From an uncultured Saprospiraceae bacterium (GTDB lineage: Bacteria; Bacteroidota; Bacteroidia; Chitinophagales; Saprospiraceae): a stretch of DNA of 53,525 nucleotides. This document shows positions 24,266 through 33,100 of the stretch, piece after piece. Positions within the stretch are counted from its first letter, which is position 1. Each line of letters begins with the position of its first letter. The notes under the pieces are model-generated. The model was not told where the DNA came from. It saw only the letters and a list, made by a program, of their open reading frames with translations, and did not search any database. The stretch covers positions 1-53,525 of the forward strand of contig CALGAW010000069.1 of NCBI GenBank assembly GCA_937959115.1, given 5' to 3'. A program made the position numbers and the translations under genes.

Positions 24266-25141
24266 ATGGAAAAGTATTTAGAAGCATTTATCAATTCTAT
24301 AGTAGGGACAATAAACTGGACTTGGAATTCCATTATTTTTGATGTTCCATGGTACACCAACTATTTCTGGGGTTTAATTGCCATTTCTTTAGTGATTTGG
24401 GTGCTAGAAATTGTATTCCCTTGGCGAAAAGACCAGTCCATATTCAGAAAAGACTTCTGGTTAGATGGTTTTTATATGTTCTTTAACTTCTTTATTTTTT
24501 CAATTGCAATTAGTGGCTTCTATAAAATTCTAGAACTGTTATTTACTGACTTTGGAATTTCTAGCAAAAGTTTAGCATTGATAGATCCATCTGGTTGGCC
24601 AATGTGGTTGCAGCTCGTAGTTTTCTTTATTGTATTGGATTTCTTACAATGGTTTACCCATACCTTGTTACATCGATTCCCGCTACTGTGGAGATTTCAT
24701 AAAGTCCACCATAGTGTAAAAGAAATGGGGTTCGCAGCTCACTTACGATATCATTGGATGGAAAATATATTCTATAAACCATTGAAAACTTTTGGTGTTA
24801 TGATCCTTGGTGGTTTTGAGCCAGAACAAGCTTATATTGTTCATTTTATTGCAATAACAATAGGTCATCTAAATCATTCTAACATAAAAATCACTTGGGG
24901 ACCGCTCAAGTATCTTATAAACAACCCTGTCATGCATTTATATCATCATGCTTACGACTTACCTGAAGGGAAATATGGTGTCAATTTTGGAATAAGCTTA
25001 AGTCTTTGGGATTATATTTTTGGGACGGATCATATACCAGAAGATAGTGGTACCATTAAACTTGGTTTTCCAACCGATGAGACGTTTCCTACTAGTTTTA
25101 AAGAACAGGTTTTTTATGGTTTTAGGGTTAAAAAAGAGTAA
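24266..25141 (+). CDS. Sterol desaturase / fatty acid hydroxylase family protein
   Basis: A di-iron membrane enzyme that would hydroxylate or desaturate a lipid. The 291-residue protein has about four membrane segments and the family's His boxes: HTLLHRFPLLWRFHKVHHS around 130-148, HLNHSNIK around 200, and MHLYHHAYDLP around 225. The ATG at 24266 follows the rhodanese remnant by 9 bases. The substrate cannot be told from sequence; in this phylum such enzymes act on sphingolipids, carotenoids or ether lipids. The ceramidase-like gene at 42240-43049 makes a sphingolipid link conceivable. Confidence 0.88.
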   Translation: MEKYLEAFINSIVGTINWTWNSIIFDVPWYTNYFWGLIAISLVIWVLEIVFPWRKDQSIFRKDFWLDGFYMFFNFFIFSIAISGFYKILELLFTDFGISSKSLALIDPSGWPMWLQLVVFFIVLDFLQWFTHTLLHRFPLLWRFHKVHHSVKEMGFAAHLRYHWMENIFYKPLKTFGVMILGGFEPEQAYIVHFIAITIGHLNHSNIKITWGPLKYLINNPVMHLYHHAYDLPEGKYGVNFGISLSLWDYIFGTDHIPEDSGTIKLGFPTDETFPTSFKEQVFYGFRVKKE

Positions 25142-25550
25142 CAGGTTATAAGTATTGGTTGAATCTGAAACGACTACCTTTGAATGGACTGCAGCTGTTT
25201 ATGTGGGGCAGATGATTAAAGTCACCTTCCGACCTTTTGCCATCCGTAGATAGAACCTATCGTAACTTTAGTAGATCAAATCTAACAATAGAATAGCTTT
25301 TATTAAATGACTTCTTTTAAAAGAGGTCTTTTCTTATCGGACGAATATAAAAAATCATCAAACCAATGACTTTTTATCAACTTCACTGCATATAAAGGTA
25401 ATTCACACTTGTAAACTTTCAAATGCGAATTCAAAATCAAGAATATTCAATTAGATTATCTGTTTCTAAATCATCAACCGGGAGATGAGGAAAGTTGTTC
25501 TATTGATTTATTCAGATCTAACCACTTTATTATAATTAAAAGCAAATTTT
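25142..25550. other. Gene-free stretch with a possible coding stub
   Basis: No intact gene is seen. At 25158-25253 (plus) a short frame reads VESETTTFEWTAAVYVGQMI then KVTFRPFAIRR and a stop. It looks protein-like but has no start, so it may be the tail of a deleted gene. A terminator lies at 25309-25332. The rest is AT-rich and unremarkable. Confidence 0.3.
25309..25332. terminator. Hairpin terminator
   Basis: GACTTCTTTTAAAAGAGGTC is almost a perfect palindrome (one G-T pair) followed by TTTTC. It can end transcription from the hydroxylase gene, about 170 bases downstream of its stop. Confidence 0.55.
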
Positions 25551-26249
25551 ATGAAAATTTTACAATTAAAATGGCTCAGTTTAATGCTGATTATCCTTAT
25601 CTCTTTCCTAATTATTTCCTGTGAAAAAGAAACATCCATTATGAATGATACCTTCGTATTAGAAGAGGAGGAGAATGAAATTGTTGAGGATGTAGATGTT
25701 AGAGTAGGGCTGGAAATGACGTTTAGCAACGATATGAATCCTGATGAAATAGAAACACAATGGAATGAAGCCTTAACCCGTTATTTAGAATCCAATGAAA
25801 GCAATAGGACGACTACTTCGTGGGCATTTATTATTAGAACATTTACAGGATCTGGTGCTAGTCATGGAACAACTGGTAATGTTCGTTCAACCATTGTATT
25901 TAATACCAATACCTCTCGTTCTAGAGCAAGGAATATCCCACTGTTCCAACCCACTCCTGGGGCACAACATTTTAGATATATGGAGGTGATTAACGCAAGT
26001 CCTAGAACGTCTGTCAGTCTCCGATCAACAAGAGTACAGCTCCAAGGAACGGACAATTGGTTTCCAACACGATTTGATGTCTATATGCCAAATTATCTAC
26101 AGCCTAATTCAAGCTCAGGCGCAAGACCGACAGGTGGCTCAGCTATATACAGAACACCAAATCAATTCCTAGTGAACAGCACTTCTGGCGGTTGGGATAC
26201 GTTCTCTTCAGGAGTTGTAAGCGGTGCAGGTACCATCACATGGCCTTAA
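25551..26249 (+). CDS. Hypothetical lipoprotein
   Basis: The signal MKILQLKWLSLMLIILISFL is followed by the lipobox LIISC at Cys24, then an acidic linker (VLEEEENEIVEDVDV). The 232-residue protein continues with a mainly beta-strand domain containing AFIIRTFTGSGASHGTTGNV and a second half rich in Ser, Thr and Asn, ending GVVSGAGTITWP. Apart from the lipobox Cys there are no Cys residues. It resembles small PLAT/LH2-like secreted domains in pattern only. No operon partner is visible. Likely outer-membrane or surface attached; function unknown. Confidence 0.65.
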   Translation: MKILQLKWLSLMLIILISFLIISCEKETSIMNDTFVLEEEENEIVEDVDVRVGLEMTFSNDMNPDEIETQWNEALTRYLESNESNRTTTSWAFIIRTFTGSGASHGTTGNVRSTIVFNTNTSRSRARNIPLFQPTPGAQHFRYMEVINASPRTSVSLRSTRVQLQGTDNWFPTRFDVYMPNYLQPNSSSGARPTGGSAIYRTPNQFLVNSTSGGWDTFSSGVVSGAGTITWP

Positions 26250-26329
26250 TTTAAAACAATAGTAGCATCATTAATATCCAGATCGCTTTAGTTTTCATTG
26301 AGTTATGACTTCGGTTGTAACTCATTTTT

Positions 26330-26619
26330 TTATTTTGTTGAATGATTTGAAAAAACAATCTTTATTAATAAAAAGAGCAATCCCCAAACAGACAGCCTCC
26401 CAATAATTATATCAGAAAATGACCACCAGAAGTAAACCAACGTTTCTGGATCAGTAGAATTCGTTTTAAAGCATTCTCCTTCACTAAATGATACAACACT
26501 AGGGGAAATTGAGGTAATACCATTAGTCAATATCTGTGATGTGGACCTACCAAGAAAACGTCAGTATTAATGATTTGTGAGATACCACCTGCTCCTAGTG
26601 CTTGATTAGTCTTTTGCAT
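26330..26619 (-). pseudogene. Possible frameshifted small membrane-protein gene
   Basis: On the minus strand an ATG at 26619 reads MQKTNQALGAGGISQIINTD and stops after about 30 codons. An overlapping frame continues LTNGITSISPSVVSFSEGEC, then ETLVYFWWSFSDIIIGRLSV and a hydrophobic end. One frameshift near 26540 would join them into a protein of about 95 residues with one or two membrane segments. Both parts could be chance frames. The remaining bases of 26250-26665 show no other feature. Confidence 0.25.
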
Positions 26620-26665
26620 GAATTGATTTTACTTGAACAGATCATCAGATGTTGAACATTTTCCT

Positions 26666-26944
26666 TTATTTGCAATACTTTTCATTGACATAAAATGTCC
26701 CGAAAGGAATAAGAGAGGCGATTAAAACGATAATGGTGGTCTTCGTATCCCATTTCATCTGAGTCTTGATCCAAAGAGCAATACCGATGTAGGCCATGAA
26801 AAATATTCCATGCGGCATACCTAGGAGTTTTACCATTGATTCATCGCCACCATAATACTTCATTGGAACCGCCACGAATAATAACAGCAGGTAAGATATA
26901 CCTTCTAGAAGACTTGTGATTTTAAATGCATTTAGCCAATTCAT
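26666..26944 (-). CDS. DUF3817 family integral membrane protein
   Basis: A 92-residue protein with three membrane segments. MNWLNAFKITSLLEGISYLL, VPMKYYGG, LGMPHGIFFMAYIGIAL and a final ASLIPFGTFYVNEKY match the small DUF3817 family, including its conserved Glu-Gly in the first helix and His-Gly in the second. The function of the family is unknown. The gene stands alone, and the ATG at 26944 is the only sensible start. Confidence 0.85.
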   Translation of the reverse strand: MNWLNAFKITSLLEGISYLLLLFVAVPMKYYGGDESMVKLLGMPHGIFFMAYIGIALWIKTQMKWDTKTTIIVLIASLIPFGTFYVNEKYCK

Positions 26945-27239
26945 GACGCAAAGCTAACAACTGGAAAATTGTAAATCTAGGATTTAATTAAAAATTGTTG
27001 GATTTAAACTTATTCTAAATTTAAAATGTCGAATTGCCTGCGTCTTTATTCAATAAAAGTGCACTACAACAAAGGAAAAGGAGATCATATCCACACTGCC
27101 AAGTTAATAATTATTTTCATTTTGATGTTAACTTGCCACTTAACAAAACGATAATCTCTAAACAACTAAATTGAATCATAATTTCAATCCTCCTAGAATA
27201 TGAAGTTCATTATATACATATGCTAATAGAATGAAATGT
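26945..27239. other. Gene-free stretch
   Basis: AT-rich intergenic DNA between divergent genes. Apart from the promoter box at its right end I see no gene, hairpin or repeat. Confidence 0.4.
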
Positions 27240-27247
27240 TATATTTG
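27240..27247 (+). promoter_or_regulatory. -7 promoter box for the DinB-like gene
   Basis: TATATTTG matches TAnnTTTG, 40 bases before the ATG at 27288. No clear -33 element is seen. Confidence 0.45.
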
Positions 27248-27287
27248 TACGTTCGAAAGTATTACTTTTATTTTAATAAATCAAAAT

Positions 27288-27800
27288 ATGACAAAGCAGC
27301 AAATCTTAGACTCAATAAAGGAAGAAAACAAGATATTATCTCATCTGTTTAGTAAATTAAAACCAGAGCAAATGCAATTTTCACCTGGGGAAAAAATGAG
27401 AACTATAGAAGAATTGTTACGCTATATCAGTTATACCGGAGTTTCCGTCATAAATTGGTACCACAATAATCTGAATGGAGTAGAAGATAGAGATCTCTTT
27501 AAAAATATTGTTGAAAAAGCAGCTGCAATGGATCTCAATAAGTTTCCAGACGCATTAGAAGCACAATACAACGAAATTGAAACAATATTGAAGAACTATT
27601 CCGATGATGATTTGCAAACAAAAATAGTAAAAAGATTTTCTGGTCAAGAATCTCCATTGGGAGAAGCCATCGTAAATTCTTCCTTAAAATATTTAACTGC
27701 CTACCGAATGCAATTGTTTTTATACATCAAGCTAAGCCAGCCTGAGTTAAGTACATATAATTGCTGGATGGGTATTGATGCACCACCTAAAAAATCATAA
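27288..27800 (+). CDS. DinB-like four-helix protein
   Basis: The frame is open from 27231, but the ATG at 27288 (MTKQQILDSIKEENKILSHL) follows the promoter box and gives the usual DinB-type length, 170 residues. It is all-helical in pattern, with LKPEQMQFSPGEKMRTIEEL and ISYTGVSVINWYHNNLNG as first and second helices and SSLKYLTAYRMQLFLYIKLS as the last. Canonical DinB proteins use three His to bind a metal. Here only one candidate His (NWYHNN) is evident, so metal binding is doubtful. DinB-superfamily members often transfer thiols or detoxify; the role here is unknown. Confidence 0.65.
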   Translation: MTKQQILDSIKEENKILSHLFSKLKPEQMQFSPGEKMRTIEELLRYISYTGVSVINWYHNNLNGVEDRDLFKNIVEKAAAMDLNKFPDALEAQYNEIETILKNYSDDDLQTKIVKRFSGQESPLGEAIVNSSLKYLTAYRMQLFLYIKLSQPELSTYNCWMGIDAPPKKS

Positions 27801-27813
27801 CTGCCTATTTTAT

Positions 27814-28019
27814 TGGAATCTATTTAGAAATGATAGCCAAAGCAGTAACGGAATTTTATATACTTGGATCTACAATGGTTCTGGGGTGATAATCCAAGCA
27901 GATTACAAGTCTGCATTAGGTTTTCAAGGCTTTATGATCCACAATTGACAAATGGGCAAACAACGATTAAAGCGTTCATTTTACCATTTAATGGAGGAAA
28001 AGAGTTCGTCTATAAATAG
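27814..28019 (+). pseudogene. Broken copy of the shared C-terminal module
   Basis: Translation gives WNLFRNDSQSNGILYTWIYN, then GSGVIIQADYKSALGFQGF, and after a one-base frameshift YDPQLTNGQTTIKAFILPFN with GGKEFVYK and a stop. It aligns with WNYQGNNGIFHNWIFNGASG...SALGFQAFYDPQGTDGQTTI of 19736-22117 and with the equivalent part of 28127-30250, which begins 108 bases downstream. It looks like the tail of an older neighbouring gene of the same family. Confidence 0.8.
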
Positions 28020-28126
28020 CTTTTTCTATAATTTCAAAAGTATTATTATCTTTATTAAGATTTCTGATTATAACCAAGATTAGCTGTAGAGTGCTCTTCC
28101 TTTTTTAAATTCTTAAACCTAACTCA

Positions 28127-30250
28127 ATGCTACAGTATTTTGTATTCTCTTTGTATTTATCTATGTATGGTGTTTGTAACTTTGCCACTACAAATAATGT
28201 TTTAAAAGATTCTAATATTTGCCAGTCTAGTATTGTTCCCATACACGAGACTATGATTTCAAGTGCACATGAAGTCCATGAGGCTGAAAAAACTGCGGAT
28301 GATCCGCCAACTTGTGCAACAGACCCCACAGGAACGAATGACGCTGATGGTGATGGAATTCGAGATGATTGTGATTCTGACGATGACAATGATGGTATCA
28401 CGGATTGTATTGAGAAAGGATTAGCAAATGTTGACTTTATTGACCTTTTTGATATTGCAGGTGATGCTGTTCAAATCTCTTCTACTGAAATTCAATTAAC
28501 TCAAGCGATTGATGATCGGGCTGGTTCTTCCTTCACGCTAGATCGAATAGACTTTTCAAAAGACTTTTTCTTTACGTTTGAGGTAAACCTAGGAAGCCAA
28601 GACAATGGAGCAGATGGAATTGCAATGGTGTTTCACAATGATCCCGCTGGGAGTAAGGCTGTTGGAGCGGATGGAGAAGGGCTTGGTGCTAAAGGAATTC
28701 AAAATGGTATTGTATTAGAATTAGACACCTATGACAACGGGAATGGACTAGGCGATCTTCCAACCGACCACGGTAGCATTTGGGATTCTAATAATCAAGG
28801 AGGCGTTGGACTATTAACAACTGCGGTCTCGGTGGGTAATATCGAAGATAATATTTGGAGAAGAGTTAGAGTATTCTGGGATGCAGGAACACAAACAATT
28901 AGTTATTCGTTAAACACCGTAGTATTGGGCAGTTTTACAAATAACTTAGTAGCAAATTATTTCGGCGGTAGTAGCTTAGTTTACTTTGGTTTCACAGCTT
29001 CTACTGGAGGTGCAAATAATGATCAACGTATTCGATTTCCTAATGGATTCTGCGGATTTCCACTATTTGTGGATTTTGACAATGATGGTATTGAAAACCA
29101 CCTAGACCTAGATAGTGATAATGACGGATGTCCTGACTTTATCGAAGGAGGTGCCAACTTTCAAACAACAGACGGTATGCTTGCTACAGGAACGGTAAGT
29201 GATGGAAATGGTGGTATTGTAATGAACAACCTCGGAAATACAGTTGGGACTGTTTTTGGAGTGGACCTAGGAGTACCTACCATTGCAGGATCTGGTCAGC
29301 CAATAGGAGACAGTCAGGATACGACTGAAATCTCCGTCTGTTGTGACTACAGTGTTTATTTCAAGTTAAGAAATGTCAGTTGCGACAGCACAGGTAACGG
29401 TTCTGCCACTGCAGTTAGTAATGGGGGAGTGCCTCCCTTTTCATACCGATGGGATGCTGGAACAGGAAATCAGACAACAGCTACCGTTAATAATTTGAGC
29501 ATTGGCGATTATGGAGTAACGCTTACAGACAGAAATGGTTGCCAATCTAGAGCTGGTGTCATTATCGAGGAGCTCGATTGCCCGCCGCCTTGTTCTACAA
29601 ATCCTTGCGTTGATGCGATTGTCAATAATACAGATATCTGCTTGGTTCTAACGAATGATCCCTCAGATCCATTGGGCCCGCTTGATTGTGATGGCGACGG
29701 TGTAACCAATGTAACAGAATGCTCAGACGGAACAAATCCATTAGATCCTTGTGATTTTGTAGGCACAAGTATTACCTTACCAGTCACTGCAGATCAGACG
29801 AATTGCGCAATTCCATGCCCCGATTTGTCACCAACAGTAACCGTTCTTCCTGGTAATATTGCAGGGCAGTCACTAGTAGAAGTCGCTATTAAGCTTACAG
29901 AACTCAATGGAGTAGATACAGATGGTACGGTTGTGACCGTTCGTGTTCCCTCAGATCCTAGATTGGTGTTTGTTTGGAGCATTGGACTAACACAGGTCGC
30001 GCTGACTTCAGTGCAAAATTCGGAATGGAATTATTTAGGAGACAATGGGATTTTCCATACTTGGACGTACAATGGTCCTGGGTTGGTGATTCCTTCAAAC
30101 GGTGTGACTGCTTTCGGATTTCAATCGTTCTACGATCCACAAGCAACAGATGGTCAGACAACGCTGACTGCTACTATTGTGCCATACAGTGGAGCTGAAT
30201 GCAATATACTTAACAACACAGATTCTGAGCGACTGGTGTATTTTAAGTAA
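28127..30250 (+). CDS. Secreted L-type lectin protein with SprB-type repeat and shared C-terminal module
   Basis: A 707-residue exported protein with signal MLQYFVFSLYLSMYGVCNFA. Calcium-binding TSP3-like Asp repeats (TNDADGDGIRDDCDSDDDND) come first. A legume-lectin-like domain follows at about 100-305 (ADGIAMVFHNDP, GIVLELDTYDNG, RRVRVFWDAGTQTISYSL), then more Asp repeats (DFDNDGIENHLDLDSDND) and one SprB-type repeat (VPPFSYRWDAGTGNQTTATV). A Cys-rich linker leads to the 144-residue module CPDLSP to SERLVYFK. The linker and module are closely similar to those of 19736-22117. Lectin plus calcium repeats indicate a surface adhesin or glycan binder. A terminator follows at 30342. Confidence 0.85.
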   Translation: MLQYFVFSLYLSMYGVCNFATTNNVLKDSNICQSSIVPIHETMISSAHEVHEAEKTADDPPTCATDPTGTNDADGDGIRDDCDSDDDNDGITDCIEKGLANVDFIDLFDIAGDAVQISSTEIQLTQAIDDRAGSSFTLDRIDFSKDFFFTFEVNLGSQDNGADGIAMVFHNDPAGSKAVGADGEGLGAKGIQNGIVLELDTYDNGNGLGDLPTDHGSIWDSNNQGGVGLLTTAVSVGNIEDNIWRRVRVFWDAGTQTISYSLNTVVLGSFTNNLVANYFGGSSLVYFGFTASTGGANNDQRIRFPNGFCGFPLFVDFDNDGIENHLDLDSDNDGCPDFIEGGANFQTTDGMLATGTVSDGNGGIVMNNLGNTVGTVFGVDLGVPTIAGSGQPIGDSQDTTEISVCCDYSVYFKLRNVSCDSTGNGSATAVSNGGVPPFSYRWDAGTGNQTTATVNNLSIGDYGVTLTDRNGCQSRAGVIIEELDCPPPCSTNPCVDAIVNNTDICLVLTNDPSDPLGPLDCDGDGVTNVTECSDGTNPLDPCDFVGTSITLPVTADQTNCAIPCPDLSPTVTVLPGNIAGQSLVEVAIKLTELNGVDTDGTVVTVRVPSDPRLVFVWSIGLTQVALTSVQNSEWNYLGDNGIFHTWTYNGPGLVIPSNGVTAFGFQSFYDPQATDGQTTLTATIVPYSGAECNILNNTDSERLVYFK

Positions 30251-30341
30251 CCAGAGTTGGTTGACGTTTTTTGTTTTAGCAATTATTTTGCTAGTGTTTC
30301 AACTGTTTTTTTAAGGAATCTTACTTTACGATACGATATAC

Positions 30342-30373
30342 AGGCTGCTTCTGAAAAGAAGTGGCCTTTTTTA
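30342..30373 (+). terminator. Terminator of the lectin gene
   Basis: AGGC-TG-CTTCT pairs with AGAAG-TG-GCCT around a GAAA loop and is followed by six T. It is a typical intrinsic terminator, 92 bases after the lectin gene's stop. Confidence 0.75.
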
Positions 30374-30538
30374 ATGCTTAAAATGTTCTAGTATATACAG
30401 CTAAATCTTTTTGCTCAACTGAACAATCGTCTATTATTTTCTTAGAGAAACTTGGAAGGAGAATCTTAATAGAGTTCAAGAGGAATAAAAAGTAGATTTT
30501 AATGATTATCTCAATAATAAACTAAAATCCTTGAGTGC

Positions 30539-30771
30539 ACTCCGAAAAGTCTGTTTTTTAAGAATGCAAAAACATTAATAATGAAAATAATATGTAAAAC
30601 AAATAACACTAAATCCCCGGAAGCAATCGGGCGGGTGGGCGAATTGTACTGTTCGAGCGGAGCGAGTTTACAATTCTTGATTTTTTTGGTTCTTTTTGCA
30701 TCAAGGCAAAAACGAACATTAAACTTATTTCTAATTTACTGTTAATTACTGAAAATATGACTTTTCGGAGT
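30539..30771. repeat. MITE-like element with perfect 13-bp inverted ends
   Basis: ACTCCGAAAAGTC (30539-30551) and GACTTTTCGGAGT (30759-30771) are exact inverted copies bounding 233 bases with no gene. Inside is a hairpin, GAATTGTA (30641-30648) with TACAATTC (30669-30676), whose loop carries the GC-rich TTCGAGCGGAGCGAG motif I associate with repeated intergenic elements in this phylum. No target-site duplication is seen. It may be a MITE or a REP-like element; copy number is unknown. Confidence 0.6.
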
Positions 30772-30828
30772 AGACTTATCCTTGATATTCAAATAAGCTA
30801 AAAGTCGAATATTTTAAGACAATTTGAT

Positions 30829-33072
30829 TTATCGGACCAGCGTAGCAAACCCCTTGTATTCAAACTTCTGATTCCTTGATCCCAGAATATTCACAAGATA
30901 GATATACACTCCATTCTGTACATCCTTTCCAGTATTGTTCTTTTGACCATTCCAAGCCACATTTGGATCATTCGTTTGAAAGACTTCTTCTCCCCAGCGG
31001 TTGAAGATGCGCATTTCAAATTGTTCAATACCATAAAAGATACCACCACCACGGAAACCATCGTTCACCGCATCAAAATTAGGCGTAAACGCGTTTGGAA
31101 GGAAATAAGTAAACCGGGGAACCACATCTATTATCTTAGACATCGTGTCTGTGCAACCATCGACATGCGTCACCTCCAATATAACTTCAAACATCCCAGT
31201 ATCTGGATAAGAATAAATCGGATTCGGGTCTGTAGAAGTATCACCAGTTCCAAAGTCCCAAAACCAGGATGCCGCACCCGTCGATTGATCCGTAAATATG
31301 ACCTCAGGATCAAAATTACTTGGATCTTGAGGATCACACAAGAAATCAGCAACCGGAGTCTCATAAACAGTTATTAGATCTGGAAAGGTCTGCTGCGAAA
31401 TACAGCCAATTGGCGATGTAATCACTAAGCTAACGGTATACACACCAGGCGTTTCATAAATATGAGTCGGACTGGCATCCAGAGAAGTGTTACCATCCCC
31501 CAAATCCCATTCTGTAGTATATCCGTTAATTGGAAAGGAGTTATTGACGATCGTTACCTCAAATGGTTCACAGCCCGTATCTTCTTCTGGATTAACCAAT
31601 ATTTCAGCTTCTGGAAACCAATCGATCTGCTGTATATAAGTATCCTCACACCCATTTATATCGCGTACGGTAAGCGAGACATTAAAACTACCCGCCAAAC
31701 TAAATTGATGCACAGGATTGGGAACCGTAGAGGTATTGCCATCACCAAAATTCCAAAGCCAACTGACAATCGTTCCGCTACCGCTTACAGATTGGTCTGT
31801 ATAGGTCACTGGTCCAAGTGTACAAGATGTAGCAGTATAGGCGTATAAGGCCGTAATAGCCGGATATAGATTGACGTAAATATCTGCTGTATCTGTACAT
31901 TGTGGACTGCCCGGATTCACAACCAATATTCCTTGATAGGTGCCAACTCCTGGGAACGTAATCGAAGGATTTGTTTGTGTGCTCGTAACTGGTGGAATAC
32001 CTGGACCTAGATCAAACTCCCATGAATATCCAAAAATGTGTTGAGCCTGGGAACTCTCATTAATAAAATTAACAGTCTCTTCTCCACAAGAAATCACTAC
32101 ATATTCTTGCGGACCAGCCAGCGAGTCTTCTGCTATATCTGCAAATACAGTTCTCGTACAATTTGTAACGTTAAACTGAAAATCTCTTCGTATTACCCCA
32201 AGCGAGTTTCCGGCTGGATCAAATTCTTCTACACAAACACCTACCACATATTGCCCAATATTAGTTGGTGTCCCAGTGATCAACCCCGTCACTGGATCAA
32301 TGGTTACAACAGGAGAGCCACCCATTGGATTGCTTGCACTAAATCCACCAATATAATTTACTACGTTATAATGAGGGAAAGGAGCTGTCGGATTTGAAGC
32401 AACCGTAGGAGCTGGCACGGTTTCAGATGCACCAGTTGTAGGCGCACAAAAACTATAGACTAGTGTGTTGCCATCAGGGTCAGTAGCTCCATGATCGAAA
32501 TTTAATGGTTCACCTGCACAAATTACAATTGGCGGGAAATCATCAAATGTAGGACTTGAATTACATGAGGTTTGAGCCTGAGCAGACAATGTCGCGGTAT
32601 ATGTTCCTCCAGCTGTACCTGGTAATACAATGTTTGAAATAGTGGTGTTCCGACAACATCGCTGATAGGCAACAACGTATCCATTGGGATCAAAAGGCAA
32701 ACCGATTTCCCAAGTATACACAGCATATTCAACACAAATATTTCCCGGCGGTTCTAAACACGGACTATTAAGTACAGGGGGAACTCCAGCGGATGTCTGA
32801 ATGTCTGCAATTGTATTGGTAAACAAGGTTGGAAAAGTGCCGTTAAATCTAAAAATAGAAATGTTGGCTGGATTGTCAAACGGCGCTCCGTTTACAGAAT
32901 TACAATCTCTATAAACACTCATCGTAAAACGATATTGACTGTTTCCTAGGCATTCATAAGTAATTTCACCACCAATTATATGAAGTGATTTTAGATTACT
33001 GTATGGAAAAAGTAGGCACAGTACTAAAACTAATTTAAAGATTCTATCCAATTTTATTACTTTTACTTGCAC
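30829..33072 (-). CDS. PKD-domain protein with gliding-motility C-terminal domain
   Basis: A 747-residue exported protein. The best start is a GTG at 33072 before a signal region (RIFKLVLVLCLLFPYSNL). The N-terminal third (LHIIGGEITYECLGNSQYRF, YRDCNS) is of a type common in large gliding-associated proteins. Several PKD domains follow, with motifs such as WLWNFGDGNTSTVPNPVHQF, TTEWDLGDGNTSLDASPTHI and ASWFWDFGTGDTSTDPNPIY. The last 90 residues (FLPNAFTPNFDAVNDGF, FEMRIFNRWGEEVFQTND, NGVYIYLVNI) form the type B sorting domain of the type IX secretion system. The product is therefore surface-exposed or secreted, probably an adhesin. Its start lies 28 bases from the divergent gene at 33101. Confidence 0.9.
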   Translation of the reverse strand: MQVKVIKLDRIFKLVLVLCLLFPYSNLKSLHIIGGEITYECLGNSQYRFTMSVYRDCNSVNGAPFDNPANISIFRFNGTFPTLFTNTIADIQTSAGVPPVLNSPCLEPPGNICVEYAVYTWEIGLPFDPNGYVVAYQRCCRNTTISNIVLPGTAGGTYTATLSAQAQTSCNSSPTFDDFPPIVICAGEPLNFDHGATDPDGNTLVYSFCAPTTGASETVPAPTVASNPTAPFPHYNVVNYIGGFSASNPMGGSPVVTIDPVTGLITGTPTNIGQYVVGVCVEEFDPAGNSLGVIRRDFQFNVTNCTRTVFADIAEDSLAGPQEYVVISCGEETVNFINESSQAQHIFGYSWEFDLGPGIPPVTSTQTNPSITFPGVGTYQGILVVNPGSPQCTDTADIYVNLYPAITALYAYTATSCTLGPVTYTDQSVSGSGTIVSWLWNFGDGNTSTVPNPVHQFSLAGSFNVSLTVRDINGCEDTYIQQIDWFPEAEILVNPEEDTGCEPFEVTIVNNSFPINGYTTEWDLGDGNTSLDASPTHIYETPGVYTVSLVITSPIGCISQQTFPDLITVYETPVADFLCDPQDPSNFDPEVIFTDQSTGAASWFWDFGTGDTSTDPNPIYSYPDTGMFEVILEVTHVDGCTDTMSKIIDVVPRFTYFLPNAFTPNFDAVNDGFRGGGIFYGIEQFEMRIFNRWGEEVFQTNDPNVAWNGQKNNTGKDVQNGVYIYLVNILGSRNQKFEYKGFATLVR

Positions 33073-33100
33073 AAACTAAACGCATAAAGTTACTGATTTA

